Part shown: in pieces, positions 46,313-59,100 of the stretch
Position numbering within the stretch: the first letter of the stretch is position 1
How the letters are laid out: every line of letters starts with the position of its first letter
Assembly: GCA_009746045.1 (NCBI GenBank)
Contig: RPFO01000213.1
Location: 5,298,817-5,362,816, forward strand
From: Mesostigma viride
Taxonomy: Eukaryota > Streptophyta > Mesostigmatophyceae > Mesostigmatales > Mesostigmataceae
Length of the DNA stretch: 64,000 bases
Direction: 5' to 3'
Position numbers and translations under genes: made by a program
Notes under the pieces: generated by a model
What the model saw: the letters and a program-made list of their open reading frames with translations, nothing else
What the model was told of the DNA's origin: nothing
The model's database searches: none

Positions 46313-46565
46313 CAGCGCTTGTCGGTGGCGCTGACTCGGGCCATGGCTGACATCATGCTCCGCCGTACGCGGGCTGATTTTGCGGTGCAGCAGGGCTATT
46401 AGGTTCCTCCCGTTAGGAGTTTCCATTGGTCTTATCGTAGTATAGAGATTTGACATGGCTCTGTATAGAGGTTTATAGCTGGGCGTTTGCTTTGGTTTGA
46501 GTGATTTCACTCTGCTGTAAGTAATTATATTATTAACATATACTCCCAACGGAGTTATGTTACAA
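46313..46565 (+). mobile_element. 5'-truncated LINE 3' end
   Basis: Short terminal coding remnant (SVALTRAMADIMLRRTRADF, then a stop near 46400), a UTR, and a tail with atactcccaacggagttatg followed by (ttcaa)n-like sequence. Confidence 0.55.
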
Positions 46566-47114
46566 TTCAATTCAAATCAATTCAACTGGATTGAAAGCGT
46601 GATTGCAATGTGGCCACCCACAACAGGGACGCCTCATCCAACCAATTGGCCCAATCAGGGACAAGTAATGGGCTGTCATGCATATCAAAGAGACAACCTG
46701 CATATGCTAATAATAATCTCATGCTGACAGGTGCCTGCCTGTTGAGGTTAATTTGGCCCTGTACGTTTTCGATCCACGTCCGCCCCCCCGCAACCCACTG
46801 CTAGACAGGGTAGCCCTCAGGTAGAAGTTATTGCCCCTGAGGTAAATAAAATGCTTCGCATGGCCCGCATGGTGGCTGATGCCACCCTATCTGCTAGTAA
46901 ATGGAGATGGGATATAAATATTTCACACAAATGGTCCGGCCTTTGTGACTCAAAAGAACGAGATTATCCTGGAAAACCATGTGGGCATCGTCTTATTGAC
47001 ATGACACAAATTTCATCCCAACGGCGACACGCTCCCACAGTTTTCCCTACTGAAATACATTAAGAGTTACCGCCCCTTTCAGGGCACATCCAGGTGGCTG
47101 GTCTCTGGTCCACT
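46566..47114. other. Spacer downstream of NAR1
   Basis: About 550 bp that must include the NAR1 3' UTR (minus strand). I see no other gene or clear repeat. Confidence 0.4.
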
Positions 47115-50100
47115 CTACCATGATGCAATCTGCATTGCCAGTGTCTTTTCTCGGAAGTGGTATTGTGTGTGGCACAGCTCCTTGGCCCGCTCACTCCCTG
47201 GCGCACCTCCCAACCACTCCTGGTAGATCTGCACCGCGATCGGGTTTGCCTCGGGTGGCCGATCAGCAACCTGCCCAGGGTGGACCCAGGCGGGGGGCAA
47301 GTTCACACCAGCAACCACGCAGTAAGACCCCCCACCATCAAGCCCATCAGTGGCACGAGCCGCACCATCACATAATCTCGACATTACATCGGCAGAGAAT
47401 GATACCGTCGGCAGGAAAGAGGGGGGAAGAGGGGGAGAGACGTGTGTCTGGGGGGGTGGGGAATACCATGCAACACAAGGCAGCACATTCAAGGCTGCAA
47501 TTACACAAGACACTCAAGGCTGCAATTACACAAGACACTCAAGCCTGCATTTGACTGGCCAATTATGGGCATTGCAACCATGTCCCTAAACGCCGGAACT
47601 AAGCCAAGCAACACCATTCCTAACTCTAACCTAACATATCGAAGTATCGCAACCATGTCCTAAACGCGCGCATTGATAGGGTCCTAAACGCCGGAACTGA
47701 GCCAAGGTGGTGGTCTTCACCCTCATCCCTAGTCCCAGCCATTAACCGATAGGGCTCTGCACTGCGCCGAGCCCTACTAACCGACGGATACCGAGAGAAT
47801 GAAAAAGATCCTTCCGACTGGGAACTGGCCTCAGCAATTGAAGAATGCCACACATGCTAATCACAGCGTACGGCACACAATACAAATGGTTCAATTACAG
47901 CTTCAGCGCGGCCCACCATCGTACAGCTTGAGAATACATGACGCGAATGTGCTGATGCTAACGTCAGTTTAAGCACGGCGAAACAATGTACCACCAAAGA
48001 GTGCCACCATGCGGTGTACTCCACTTGTCACATCTCCCGCGAATGACGGTAATCATCGTAGTGCAGGGCACGGCCTGACAACCGTACAGCTACGCAGTCC
48101 TGGTCACTCTACCTAATCTCCAACGCGTCCTCATCACTATACTACAGTACACACATCAAACAGACAACCCGTATATATTATGTATAGTATTATATGTAGT
48201 ATATATATATAGTATTATAGACCCAGCACCCAGCACCTGTGCTTTTTACGTCCCTACCTGCTCCACGTATTTCATCTCCAGCGCGTCGATGAGCTGGCGC
48301 CCCGACTGGCCCGGCTTGGGCTTGATCTGGCCGCCCCCGTTCAGGCACCCTGGACACAACCGACGAGCAAGGACACCCAGCGACCCAGCGAGTGCAAGCG
48401 CAAAGGGCGAATTCACTTCAGGAGGCTTCACCCGGCTATACAGGCAGGCAAGGGACATCTCCGCAGCAACGCAACCAGTCCATAAAGGCAGGCAAACATG
48501 AACCCGCACTGCCGCCATCCCAGCAGAATCGTGATTTTTAAACTTGGTGGCCGTAGCTTTCGACTACCTCGCGATGCGTCGACAAAAGGCCACAAGCCTC
48601 GCGATGGCTTGAGAAAAGGCCACAAGCCTCGCGATGCGTCGACAAAAGGCCACAAGCCTCGCGATGGGTTGACAAAAGGCCACAAGCCTCGCGATGGGTT
48701 GACAAAAGGCCACAAGCCTCAACTCGGATATCTGCCGTTCCATTGCCAACCCGTCAGGTTCAAATAGCTTCGCTATGGTTGCTCCAATAACAGCGACGAT
48801 CTCTCCCAGGGCCACTTGCGTCGAGTTATCATGTGCGTACATGGGATACTCCCATCACATCCATCCATGTGGCACTGGGTGACGTTCGAACTGTTCACCA
48901 ACCTGAGATAGACATCCGTCACCATCGGCTGCACGCATGACACTAGTGGAGGCGTGATATGTATTTTTTTAAAAAGATACAAACGCAAAAGCAAAATTTA
49001 CAGATATGGCAGTGGCTAGAAAAGTGGGCGGCGGTACAGAGTAGAATAGGTCATGGACGCGACCTGCTACATCCAACTAATGCTGGATGCCGGGTGCGAG
49101 CCGTCGATGCAAGTCCGGCTGGATGCCATGGAACAGCTGCATCCAACTCATGCTGGATGCCATGGAACAGCTACATCCAACTCATGCTGGATGCCATGGA
49201 ACAGCTGCATCCAACTCATGCTGGATGCCATGGAACAGCTACATCCAACTCATGCTGGATGCCATGGAACAGCTACATCCAACTCATGCTGGATGCCATG
49301 GAACAGCTACATCCCAGGATCCGTGGATTTAGCTATTTTTAGTTTACATCTTTCGGGTGCTAGTAGTATTTTAGGTGCAATTAATTTTATTACAACTGTA
49401 TTTAATATGCGAGGACCTGGAATTACCATGAATCGTTTACCCCTATTTGTATGGGCCGTATTAATTACAGCGTTTTTACTTCTTCTGTCATTACCTGTTT
49501 TCGCAGGAGCAATTACAATGCTATTAACTGATAGAAATTTCAATACTTCTTTTTTTGACCCAGCGGGAGGTGGTGACCCTGTATTATCAATAGCTAATAC
49601 ACCACCTAGTTTGTTAGGAATAGAACGAAGAATCGCAACTCATGCTGGATGCCATGGAACAGCTGCACCCAACTCATGCTGGATGCCATGGAACAGCTAC
49701 ATCCAACTCATGCTGGATGCCATGGAACAGCTGCATCCAACTCATGCTGGATGCCATGGAACAGCTGCATCCAACTCATGCTGGATGCCATGGAACAGCT
49801 GCATCCAACTCATGCTGGATGATGGAACAGCTACATCCAACTCATGCTGGATGCCATGGAACATCCAACTCATGCTGGATGCCATGGAACAGCTACATCC
49901 AACTCATGCTGGATGCCATGGAACAGCTGCATCCAACTCATGCTGGATGCCATGGAACAGCTGCATCCAACTCATGCTGGATGCCATGGAACAGCTACAT
50001 CCAACTCATGCTGGATGCCATGGAACAGCTGCATCCAACTCATGCTGGATGCCATGGAACAGCTGCATCCAACTCATGCTGGATGCCATGGAACAGCTAC

Positions 50101-53100
50101 ATCCAACTCATGCTGGATGCCATGGAACAGCTGCATCCAACTCATGCTGGATGCCATGGAACAGCTACATCCAACTCATGCTGGATGCCATGGAACAGCT
50201 GCATCCAACTCATGCTGGATGCCATGGAACAGCTGCATCCAACTCATGCTGGATGATGGAACAGCTACATCCAACTCATGCTGGATGCCATGGAACATCC
50301 AACTCATGCTGGATGCCATGGAACAGCTGCATCCAACTCATGCTGGATGCCATGGAACAGCTACATCCAACTCATGCTGGATGCCATGGAACAGCTGCAT
50401 CCAACTCATGCTGGATGCCATGGAACAGCTGCATCCAACTCATGCTGGGTGCCATGGAACAGCTACATCCAACTCATGCTGGAAGCCATGGAACAGCTGC
50501 ATCCAACTCATGCTGGATGCCATGGAACAGCTGCATCCAACTCATGCTGGATGATGGAACAGCTACATCCAACTCATGCTGGATGCCATGGAACAGCTGC
50601 ATCCAATTCATGACACATCATCCATAGCGATTCATGACGTTGCGGTTGATAGCATTCCTAGACGTAACCTACGAAGCTCGCCATAATAGAAACCAGGACT
50701 GCCCCAGGGGGTTGCCTTGAAAAGTGGTAGGAGCGGGGGAGCAGCATCTGTTGCCTCTGCCAACCAGCTTGACATCTTCCAATTCCTTCCTGGTAACTTC
50801 TTCCCCAGCTGTCGATGGCCACTCGCAGGTCCTGCAGCGCCGCCCTTGTGTGTTGATGAGCTAATTTATAATCACGAAGAGTGCTACTACGGCCCTTCTG
50901 TTACACATCCCAGACAGCAGGAGGACTAGGTTTATAGGAGGAGTATCCAAAAAGTTCTATTCTTGAGACTATAGGAGTACTATCCAAAAAGTTCTATTCT
51001 TGAGAATATAGGAGTAGTACCCAAAAGGTTCTATTCTTGAGACTATAGGAGTACTATCCAAAAGGATCTATTCTTGAGACTACAGGAGTACTATCCAAAA
51101 AGTTCTATTGTTGAGACAAGTCACACGGAAAGGACAAGGCACTTGCCGGAGGGGCACGCCATGATCTCCACGTAGTGGTACTTGCTCTTGCCCAGCTTGA
51201 TCTGGCGGACGAGATTCTGGATGTTCCGGAAGCCATATGCCTTGGCGAAGCACAGCACCTCGTTGCCGTCCACCTAGGGAGTCCAGTCGGGGGGAAGTAC
51301 ACGAGGGGGAGGGCGGTTGGAAGTGGGGTTGGTGGGGAAAGTTACTGGGGTGGCAAGTACAGATCGAGGGAGAGGGTGGCGCGAACAACAGAATGTTCAT
51401 GCTGGGGGCAACACGGGCCACATATGTCCCATATGAATCGCGTAAAAAATGGGTAAAAAAATTAACCCTGACCACATCAAGTTATAAATAACCCTGACCA
51501 AATCAAGTTATAGTTAACCCTGACCAAATCAAGTCGATCACTTCAAAGCACCAATGAATACTTATTTGAGAACGGCGGCCCACGGAGGTACGTGATGGCC
51601 ATGCCGACAATTACTTCACAAGCGCTGTAAGCGTAGTACTGTACCATGAGCAGCGGAACCGTAAGATACCCCAAGTATGAGATCGACCAGTAGCAATACC
51701 CCCAACCACGAGCAGCTGGTGCATAAGAAAGGGGCTGAAATTGCATCCAAACCGCACGTACCACGCACAGGAAGGAATCCGAACTGTAAAAAAATCAACA
51801 AAACGACAGCACACTACGAGCGAGATCTTCAAAGTGTTTGGGGTGTAGGGTGTACTTAAACAGGCGCGCGGTCTCCTAAATGTCTAGATTGGGTTTAGGG
51901 TTTAGTTCGACAAAAACCAAGACAGAACATCTGCCATGAGCAACTACACAGTAAAGAGGCAGTATGAGGCAACACAAGGCCAGCACGTACCGCGGCATCT
52001 AAGCAATACGCAATCCATCACAAGAAACAGCAACCACCACGAGCAGCTAAACAACAAGAAATCGAATAAATACAACCAAAACAAAGGCAGCATTGTTTGG
52101 AATCATACACTGACCCCATGTATCGACGCCGTGGGCGGTAATGCGAAATTACTATTAGGCGTCTAGCACTAGTGTTTTATATAGGGTACCGTTGGCGGTA
52201 ATGGGATATTACTATTAGGTTACCCGAATCGTTGGCAAAACAGATCGTACTACTAAGCATATCATATCTGTACAATCCGTAAGGATTCCCTGGATATTCC
52301 CGCATCTTTGGATTCCGGGACACGTTGTCAAAGTCCACGACTAGTAAAAGAATCTCAAGTGTATATATGCCAAATGGCAACCTGTAAATACTGTTAGTAT
52401 AGATTCTTTAGTTACGTTATTGTGTGTTTGCCCCCTGGAGCTCATTCGTAAATAGTACTCTGTTTATTGACATCTGGAGCTCGTAGGTTAATTCTGAATT
52501 AGGACACGGAATCTACAGAATCTTACGCTTAGTATAAAAGTAAATTTACTTTCTAATTCCAAGCACCGTTCATACAATCATCACATCCTTCGTCCACACT
52601 TGTCGGTCACTGTTTTGTGTTTTGTACGTTTTGTGTTTACTGTGTAAGTGTAAAGGTCTTCTAGACCGTAACTTTACTCCGATATTCCAACTGAATTTTA
52701 TTTTAACATGGTATCGAGTGCGCTAGGTTGTCGATTTTCCTTACCAAAAATATGAACAAATACCAACGCTATATTTACATAAGTGACCTGATTTATTCCG
52801 AAACGTCATACATAAAACTGTCCTATTACCACTTCAAAAAAGGGGATTATCACAGATCTTTTTACTCTGGCTCGGAAGCTGTATATAGTAGAGTCGTTTC
52901 AGTTTTACTGGGTTCTTCTGAGCGGATTTTCAGCAGAGCTCGACAAGACAAGTACCTGTGGCGTTTTCGCCCCTTTGTTACATTTCGGGATTCGTCTTTT
53001 GGTGTTAAACTATACAACGACGACATCTGATTCCGCACCTGTAAGTTGTTGCACGATTCAGACTGCTGTGAGTGGTTTCGTGCATTGACCAGTTGTTGGG

Positions 53101-56100
53101 TGGATTACCTGGATACTTGCGACCCATCTGACGAGGACAACTAGTTCTTTTGGTGTTGATTGTCACGTGTATTATAATCTGTTTCCTGTTTACTTTGCAG
53201 TAGTACAGGTTGCATTGTTTGCATCTTTTGCTGCAATCGTTTGTGTGTATATGTTCCGCGGACTGTTGTGTGTCAAGTGTGTGTTTTGCTAGCAGAGTGT
53301 GTGTTCAGGGGTGGCTCCCCTAGTGTGTCACGTGTGTTTTAAGTGTTTTCATTGTGTTTTCTTTGTTGTTTTGTGGTCCGTTTGAGACTCACAAGTCACA
53401 TTCCGCAATTTCTTTCCAAGCTTTCAATCTCTCAAACCATTCATATCATGGCGGCCACTGTGGCAACTGTAAACAAAGTCAAGCATTCCCAAATCATCAA
53501 TGTCTGCAAATTGCTAGGACAACCTAACCCCTACGATGGGACCAATCCCAGCCTGTGGAAGCCTCTGCAAGTTCGAGTCTGTGCCATGTTTGCAGGCCTG
53601 GGCATGCTGGATGACCTTCTGGGCAATGGCACCCTTGATCCAGAACGTCAAGCTGCAGGGTATGATGGGCTCACCCTGATCTTCGATGGAGAGCTTCTCC
53701 TGGGAATCGCTCAACTGGAGGAGCACACGTGCAGCATCGCCTGGAAGTGGATCTGCGAGCACTGTGAGCAGCCGGAGCACACAGTCTCCTTCCTGAATGA
53801 CCTCCGCCGGCAACTGCAAGCCCAGAAACAGCAACAGGGCCAATCAGTAGGAGACTACTGGACTGGCAACCACACCAAGTGGTTGCAGTACTTGTCCCTG
53901 GATGGCGAGATGACCGCTGGCGTGTTCAGAGACAACAACCAAGATGGCCTTCTTCCTGAACTGCATCCTATACTGGCGGCCATTGGTCTCCCCAAGACCT
54001 GCTCTCTGGCGGAGTATCGTGCAGCCATCTTCCTTGCTGAAGATCGCCTGAAGATGCAGAAGGCCGCCCTTGGCACGCCCTCCACTGGCTCACGCAGCAC
54101 TCCTGCGCCACCCGCCAGCACCTCTGACACGGTCGACCACTCTGGCCAAGCATATGCAACCAGGCCCAAGTCGACCCTCCTCTGCAAGCATTGCAAGCGT
54201 CCTGGTCATGTTGAGTCCCATTGCTGGGAACTCTACCCCGCATTACGACGCGCTCGGGCACCCATGGGCTCCACGTCTCGGGCTCATCTCACGGAGGGCC
54301 CCCTCCCCACGGACGCTCCTGGTACTGGGACTCAACATGACCAGGACGCTTGCAATGCTTGCAGAGGAGGGTCGACTTGGGCCTGGTTGCATATGCTTGG
54401 CCAGAGTGGTCGACCGTGTCAGAGGTGCTGGCGGGTGGCGCAGGAGTGCTGCGTGAGCCAGTGGAGGGCGTGCCAAGGGCGGCCTTCTGCATCTTGAGGC
54501 GATCTTCAGCAAGGAAGATGGCTGCACGATACTCTGCCAGAGAGCAGGTCTTGGGGAGACCAATGGCCGCCAGTATAGGATGCAGTTCAGGAAGAAGGCC
54601 ATCTTGGTTGTTGTCTCTGAACACGCCAGCGGTCATCTCGCCGTCCAGGGACAAGTACTGCAACCACTTGGTGTGGTTGCCAGTCCAGTAGTCTCCTACT
54701 GATTGGCCCTGTTGCTGTTTCTGGGCTTGCAGTTGCCGGCGGAGGTCATTCAGGAAGGAGACTGTGTGCTCCGGCTGCTCACTGCAAGCCCAGAAACGCT
54801 CCTGGTACTCCACAGGCTTCTTCTGACGTGAACGCCCGTGATGTATCTCTGTTTTATGGTTTCTGATCTGGCCTGGGAGGCTGTGGTCCCCTGAACTTGT
54901 TTGCTACGTTACTCATTGGGTAATGGCCTGATCAACCATCTTCCTTTTACACTAACTATGCTCTTCCAGTTCACTCATGTGCGCTTTTCCAGTCCTAGTG
55001 GCCGGCCACCTTAGCCATTCTGAGAATGCCCACCTGTGTAGGGCAAGGGGGGTGTCTGTTTTGCCCCACACATGTACCAAATACCAAGGGTGCATTGGTC
55101 CTGCACAGTAGCAGGTCACCCTGTTATCATGATCTCAATAGTAAGGGGGGTGTTTGGAATCATACACTGACCCCATGTATCGACGCCGTTGGCGGTAATG
55201 GGAAATTACTATTAGGCGTCTAGCACTAGTGTTTTATATAGGGTACCGTTGGCGGTAATGGGATATTACTATTAGGTTACCCGAATCGTTGGCGAAACAG
55301 ATCGTACTACTAAGCATATCATATCTGTACTCATACAATCCGTAAGGATTCCCTGGATATTCCCGCATCTTTGGATTCCGGGACACGTGGTCAAAGTCCA
55401 CGACTAGTAAAAGAATCTCAAGTGTATATATGCCAAATGGCAACCTGTAAATACTGTTAGTATAGATTCTTTAGTTACGTTATTGTGTGTTTGCCACCTG
55501 GAGCTCATTCGTACATAGTTGTTTATTGACATCTGGAGCTCGTAGGTTAATTCTGAATTAGGACACGGAAAGTACAGAATCTTACGCTTAGTATAAAAGT
55601 AAATTTACTTTCTAATTCCAAGCACCGTTCATACAATCATCACATCCTTCGTCCACACTTGTCGGTCGCTGTTTTGTGTAGTGTACGTTTTGTGTTTACT
55701 GTGTATGTGTAAAGGTCTTCTAGACCGTAACTTTACTCCGATATTCCAACTGAATTTTATTTTAACAAGCATGCACCATGGGGGGGATGCCTTGGAGATC
55801 CGAACTCATTTGTGTCCAGGGTTTAGGGATAATTAGAAAAGGATCAAGACGGCACGTACCATGAGCGAGATCTCCTAAATGTTTAGGGTTTGGGGTTATC
55901 ATTTAACCCCTAAATGGTCTTGCTGCCGATTTTCCGCCAAAAATCGAGTTCCAGCCGATGCATCGGTCCCTTCTCGGGGGACCAGATGCCGCGAAATCTA
56001 TTGAGAATTAGGAAAAGTTTAGCTGAGAAGATCGAAAGTTTATAAAATTCTTCACAGCATGGTACTAGGGTTTGCATACTTTTGACTAAGTTATAGAGGT

Positions 56101-59100
56101 GTTCTGGCCGGTCAAAGTACAAGGGGTCAGGGTACTTTTTCACGTACAACGTGCATTCCGGACAACGACGGCCTGGCCATGGCGGCTTGCGCCCACGCAT
56201 GGCATTTACGTTTGCGTTCGAATTTTCTGGCCAAACTTAGGATATTGATTTTAAACGTCCTAAAGATGATACAGGCCAATTTTTGGTTCGCGGGAATGCC
56301 ATTTGATAGGTGTCGGCAGCGTTCTTGATGGAAAAAAACTGCGATCAGGCCGGACGATAGAAACGTTGACAGCAATACCTTTCCGGCGTATTTTAAAGGA
56401 TATATTGGTTTCTTCGTACTTTTTATTATACATAGTAGTCGTAAACGTGCAAGGGTGGCCAGAAATCGCCGAATCCAGCGACCATGCTGCACAACTTTGG
56501 TGTGCCGAAATGCGCCATTTTGCGGCCACCGCCTGGGCCAAGGTAACGCCATCCATGCCTGGTAAAGCTTAAGCATCGTTTTCCTATCGATGTTTGACGT
56601 TTATAGATACGTTCTAGCTTGTGTAGCACATTCTTTTTGCACTATTCATGCTCTTTCTTGACCCTGGCCTGGCCCCTTTCTAAAACACCCTTCTTAGATG
56701 CTTCCCTCAGTCAGTTGACCTGCCACAGGGTGATGGTGATAAGTTTTAGAGGCTGTATGGGTTTGAATACCTCCATATATGTTTGTTATACATTTCCCAT
56801 ACACATATTGCATGAGTGTGAGGCAGTTGGCTGGTCTCTGTGGCATCATCAAGCACGTAACTGGTGAGTAAAAGCTTCCCATTGACAGCATGTGCCACCA
56901 GGTGTGCTGGCCATCACCTGGCAAGCTATAGCAGCTTAGGCCTAGTTTATCCTTGCTAGGGCAGGCTGAAATAGGCTCAACACCACTAGTTTGTTGGTGG
57001 CTGCCTCCTAGAATGCATGCCTTGCGTAGGGTGTCCGTACCACGTTACCTACGTGCATGGACAAGGTGGCACCTGCACATAGGTGCCATGTAAGGGCAGT
57101 ATGATGATGCAGTTATGTTTCCCCATCATTGTGGAAGGGAAATGTATTGTTTGGCATGGTTGGTGGCCATATTAGGAGGTAGTATGCCCACCCCTACGCC
57201 CTTGGTTGCTTTTTACCAACGGTACCCCTATGGGCTGTACTGGGTGTAACTGCTGGTATACCCACCCAAATGATGACCCCAATGGCTCAAACTGTTCAGC
57301 AACTAATTGTTTATCATCCCTGAAGTGGTAGGTGCCTAGGTCTTATAACATAATTCAAAATGCACATTCTACCAAAAATGAAAACGCGCGTCTTGACCCC
57401 CCTGACTTTGACGGCAGTTAAACATGGCCTACCCTGCATATATGTAAGGTTGTGATATACCAACCCGAAGGGCAACTCATGGACATGCTTGGCCCCCAAG
57501 GACAGCCATTGGATATGGGTAGGTTGGATGGCATCTGGTTTGCAAAATTGTGAAGATCCAGCCGATTTATCGGCAGGATCTCAGACCATTTAGGGGTTAA
57601 GCAACAACTAAGCAACGGCGTACCACGAGCGAGATTTCTTGGAAGTCCGAGTTCCTCCCCATCACCCACGCGAGGGGCTGGGCCACATCCACCCCAAAGA
57701 GCGCCTTGGCTGCGTGCACAAAGATGTAGTCGGCGTAGCCCCCGGAGCCGCCCGGCACGCCGTACAGCTGGCCAGATTCGTCCACGTTGGTCAATCTGGA
57801 GGGCGGTGGCCAGGGTGTGGCATGCGGTTCCCGACAAGACAGTCCACCGATCCACCCAGATAATTTGAATGAAGAATGGACACGATGAACGCACGTAGAA
57901 CCAAGAATGGGCACGATGAATGCAAATGCCAGAACGCGGAGTGTACACACAGAACGCACGCAAATAATGGAAAATGCACGGAGAATGCACACAACATACA
58001 CAGGGGGTAGGCCATGATGACGATGCAAGGAATGTGCACAACGTACACAGGTGGTGGGCCGTGGCGTTACGAAGCAACCATCCACTGTCATCCACTTTCT
58101 GAAAGGTGTGTACGTGAATGATGGACGCAGACAGCATCGCCTTATGCGAACATCAACCAGACACAAACAGACACACAGACACACACACAGACACACAAAC
58201 ACATTATCCCGCGCTGCGGCCTCCAACGATGTAGACATGTCAAAGATTGGGAGGGGGCGCACCCGATGCCAAATCACGATTGCTGTCCAGTATACTACTA
58301 TATGCATTTCATACAGATTCTTGAGTATGGGCATTCCCCTCCCACCCCCACCCCAGTGTTTCGATTAGTGGCGATATGCCGCCAAATGTGGCGGTGTGGC
58401 ACTTTTTTTGGTAAAATGTGGCGGTGGCACCCTATTTGACAAGGCCCCCAAGAAGCCACAAATTGGCCGTGCTGTTCTACTTTCTAGTTTCGTTTCGCCA
58501 CAGAGTGGCCGTGCCTGAAGTTCACTCTGTGCCGTGCCTGAAGTTCAGGTTACGCCACAATTGGCAGTGTCAGCCGAACTTCCGGCCGGCGTTCCGCCAC
58601 GAATCTCCCTTTAGAAAAGTGCAACAGTGCATACCGCTTAGTGCATGTTAGTAGCGCCAAGTGGCCTGCTGGCCGCTGGACAGGCTGGGCACTGAGCAGT
58701 GACTACCGTAGTGAGCTAGACCGGTGCAGTGTGCAGTGAGCTAGGTAGAATTGAATTACAAGAATCAACCAAAGTCTTGTCCAATCAAAATCATCTTCTT
58801 CGGAGCAGTGTCTTAGAGACGACAGTATCCTCGAATCCATCTTCGAGAATGGGGACCGAATCATTGCGACAACGATATAAAAAAGTACGAAAAAGTACGC
58901 AAAAGTACGAACACAAACGAGCAAGTGCGGCGAAATGCGTCGAACTGAGGATTAATCTACACGGGCGGCCGGCAGGCAGAGACCCGCCCTGTATACTCAG
59001 CCAGGACGGCACCGCGCCGCGCTGACCCCGCCGTTCTACTTGGTTGGCAGGCTTTGCTGCATCAATGAATGGTTGGAAAGCCAGCCCGCCACACGTGGCC

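Larger units (their letters stand above)
52094..55767 (+). mobile_element. Non-autonomous copia-like LTR retrotransposon
   Basis: LTRs at 52094-52708 (615 bp) and 55151-55767 (617 bp) start TGTTTGGAATC and end TTTTAACA. The 5-bp target duplication is AGCAT (52089-52093, 55768-55772). The primer-binding site TGGTATCGAG directly follows the 5' LTR, and a G-rich polypurine tract (gtaagggggg) precedes the 3' LTR. Only gag is encoded; pol is absent and an inverted copy of gag occupies its place. LTR identity is high. Confidence 0.92.

Noticed and set aside
48568-48722. CRISPR-like direct repeats
   Set aside because: Units are head-to-tail without unique spacers, in a eukaryotic intron; this also holds for the 34-, 37-, 48- and 72-bp arrays.
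49053-50627. 524-aa repetitive protein containing a cox1-like segment
   Set aside because: Product of the stop-free 34-bp minisatellite plus a NUMT; it lies antisense in a NAR1 intron.
51886-51905. Interstitial plant-type telomere repeat (TTTAGGG)
   Set aside because: Only about two copies (gggtttagggtttag); too few to support.
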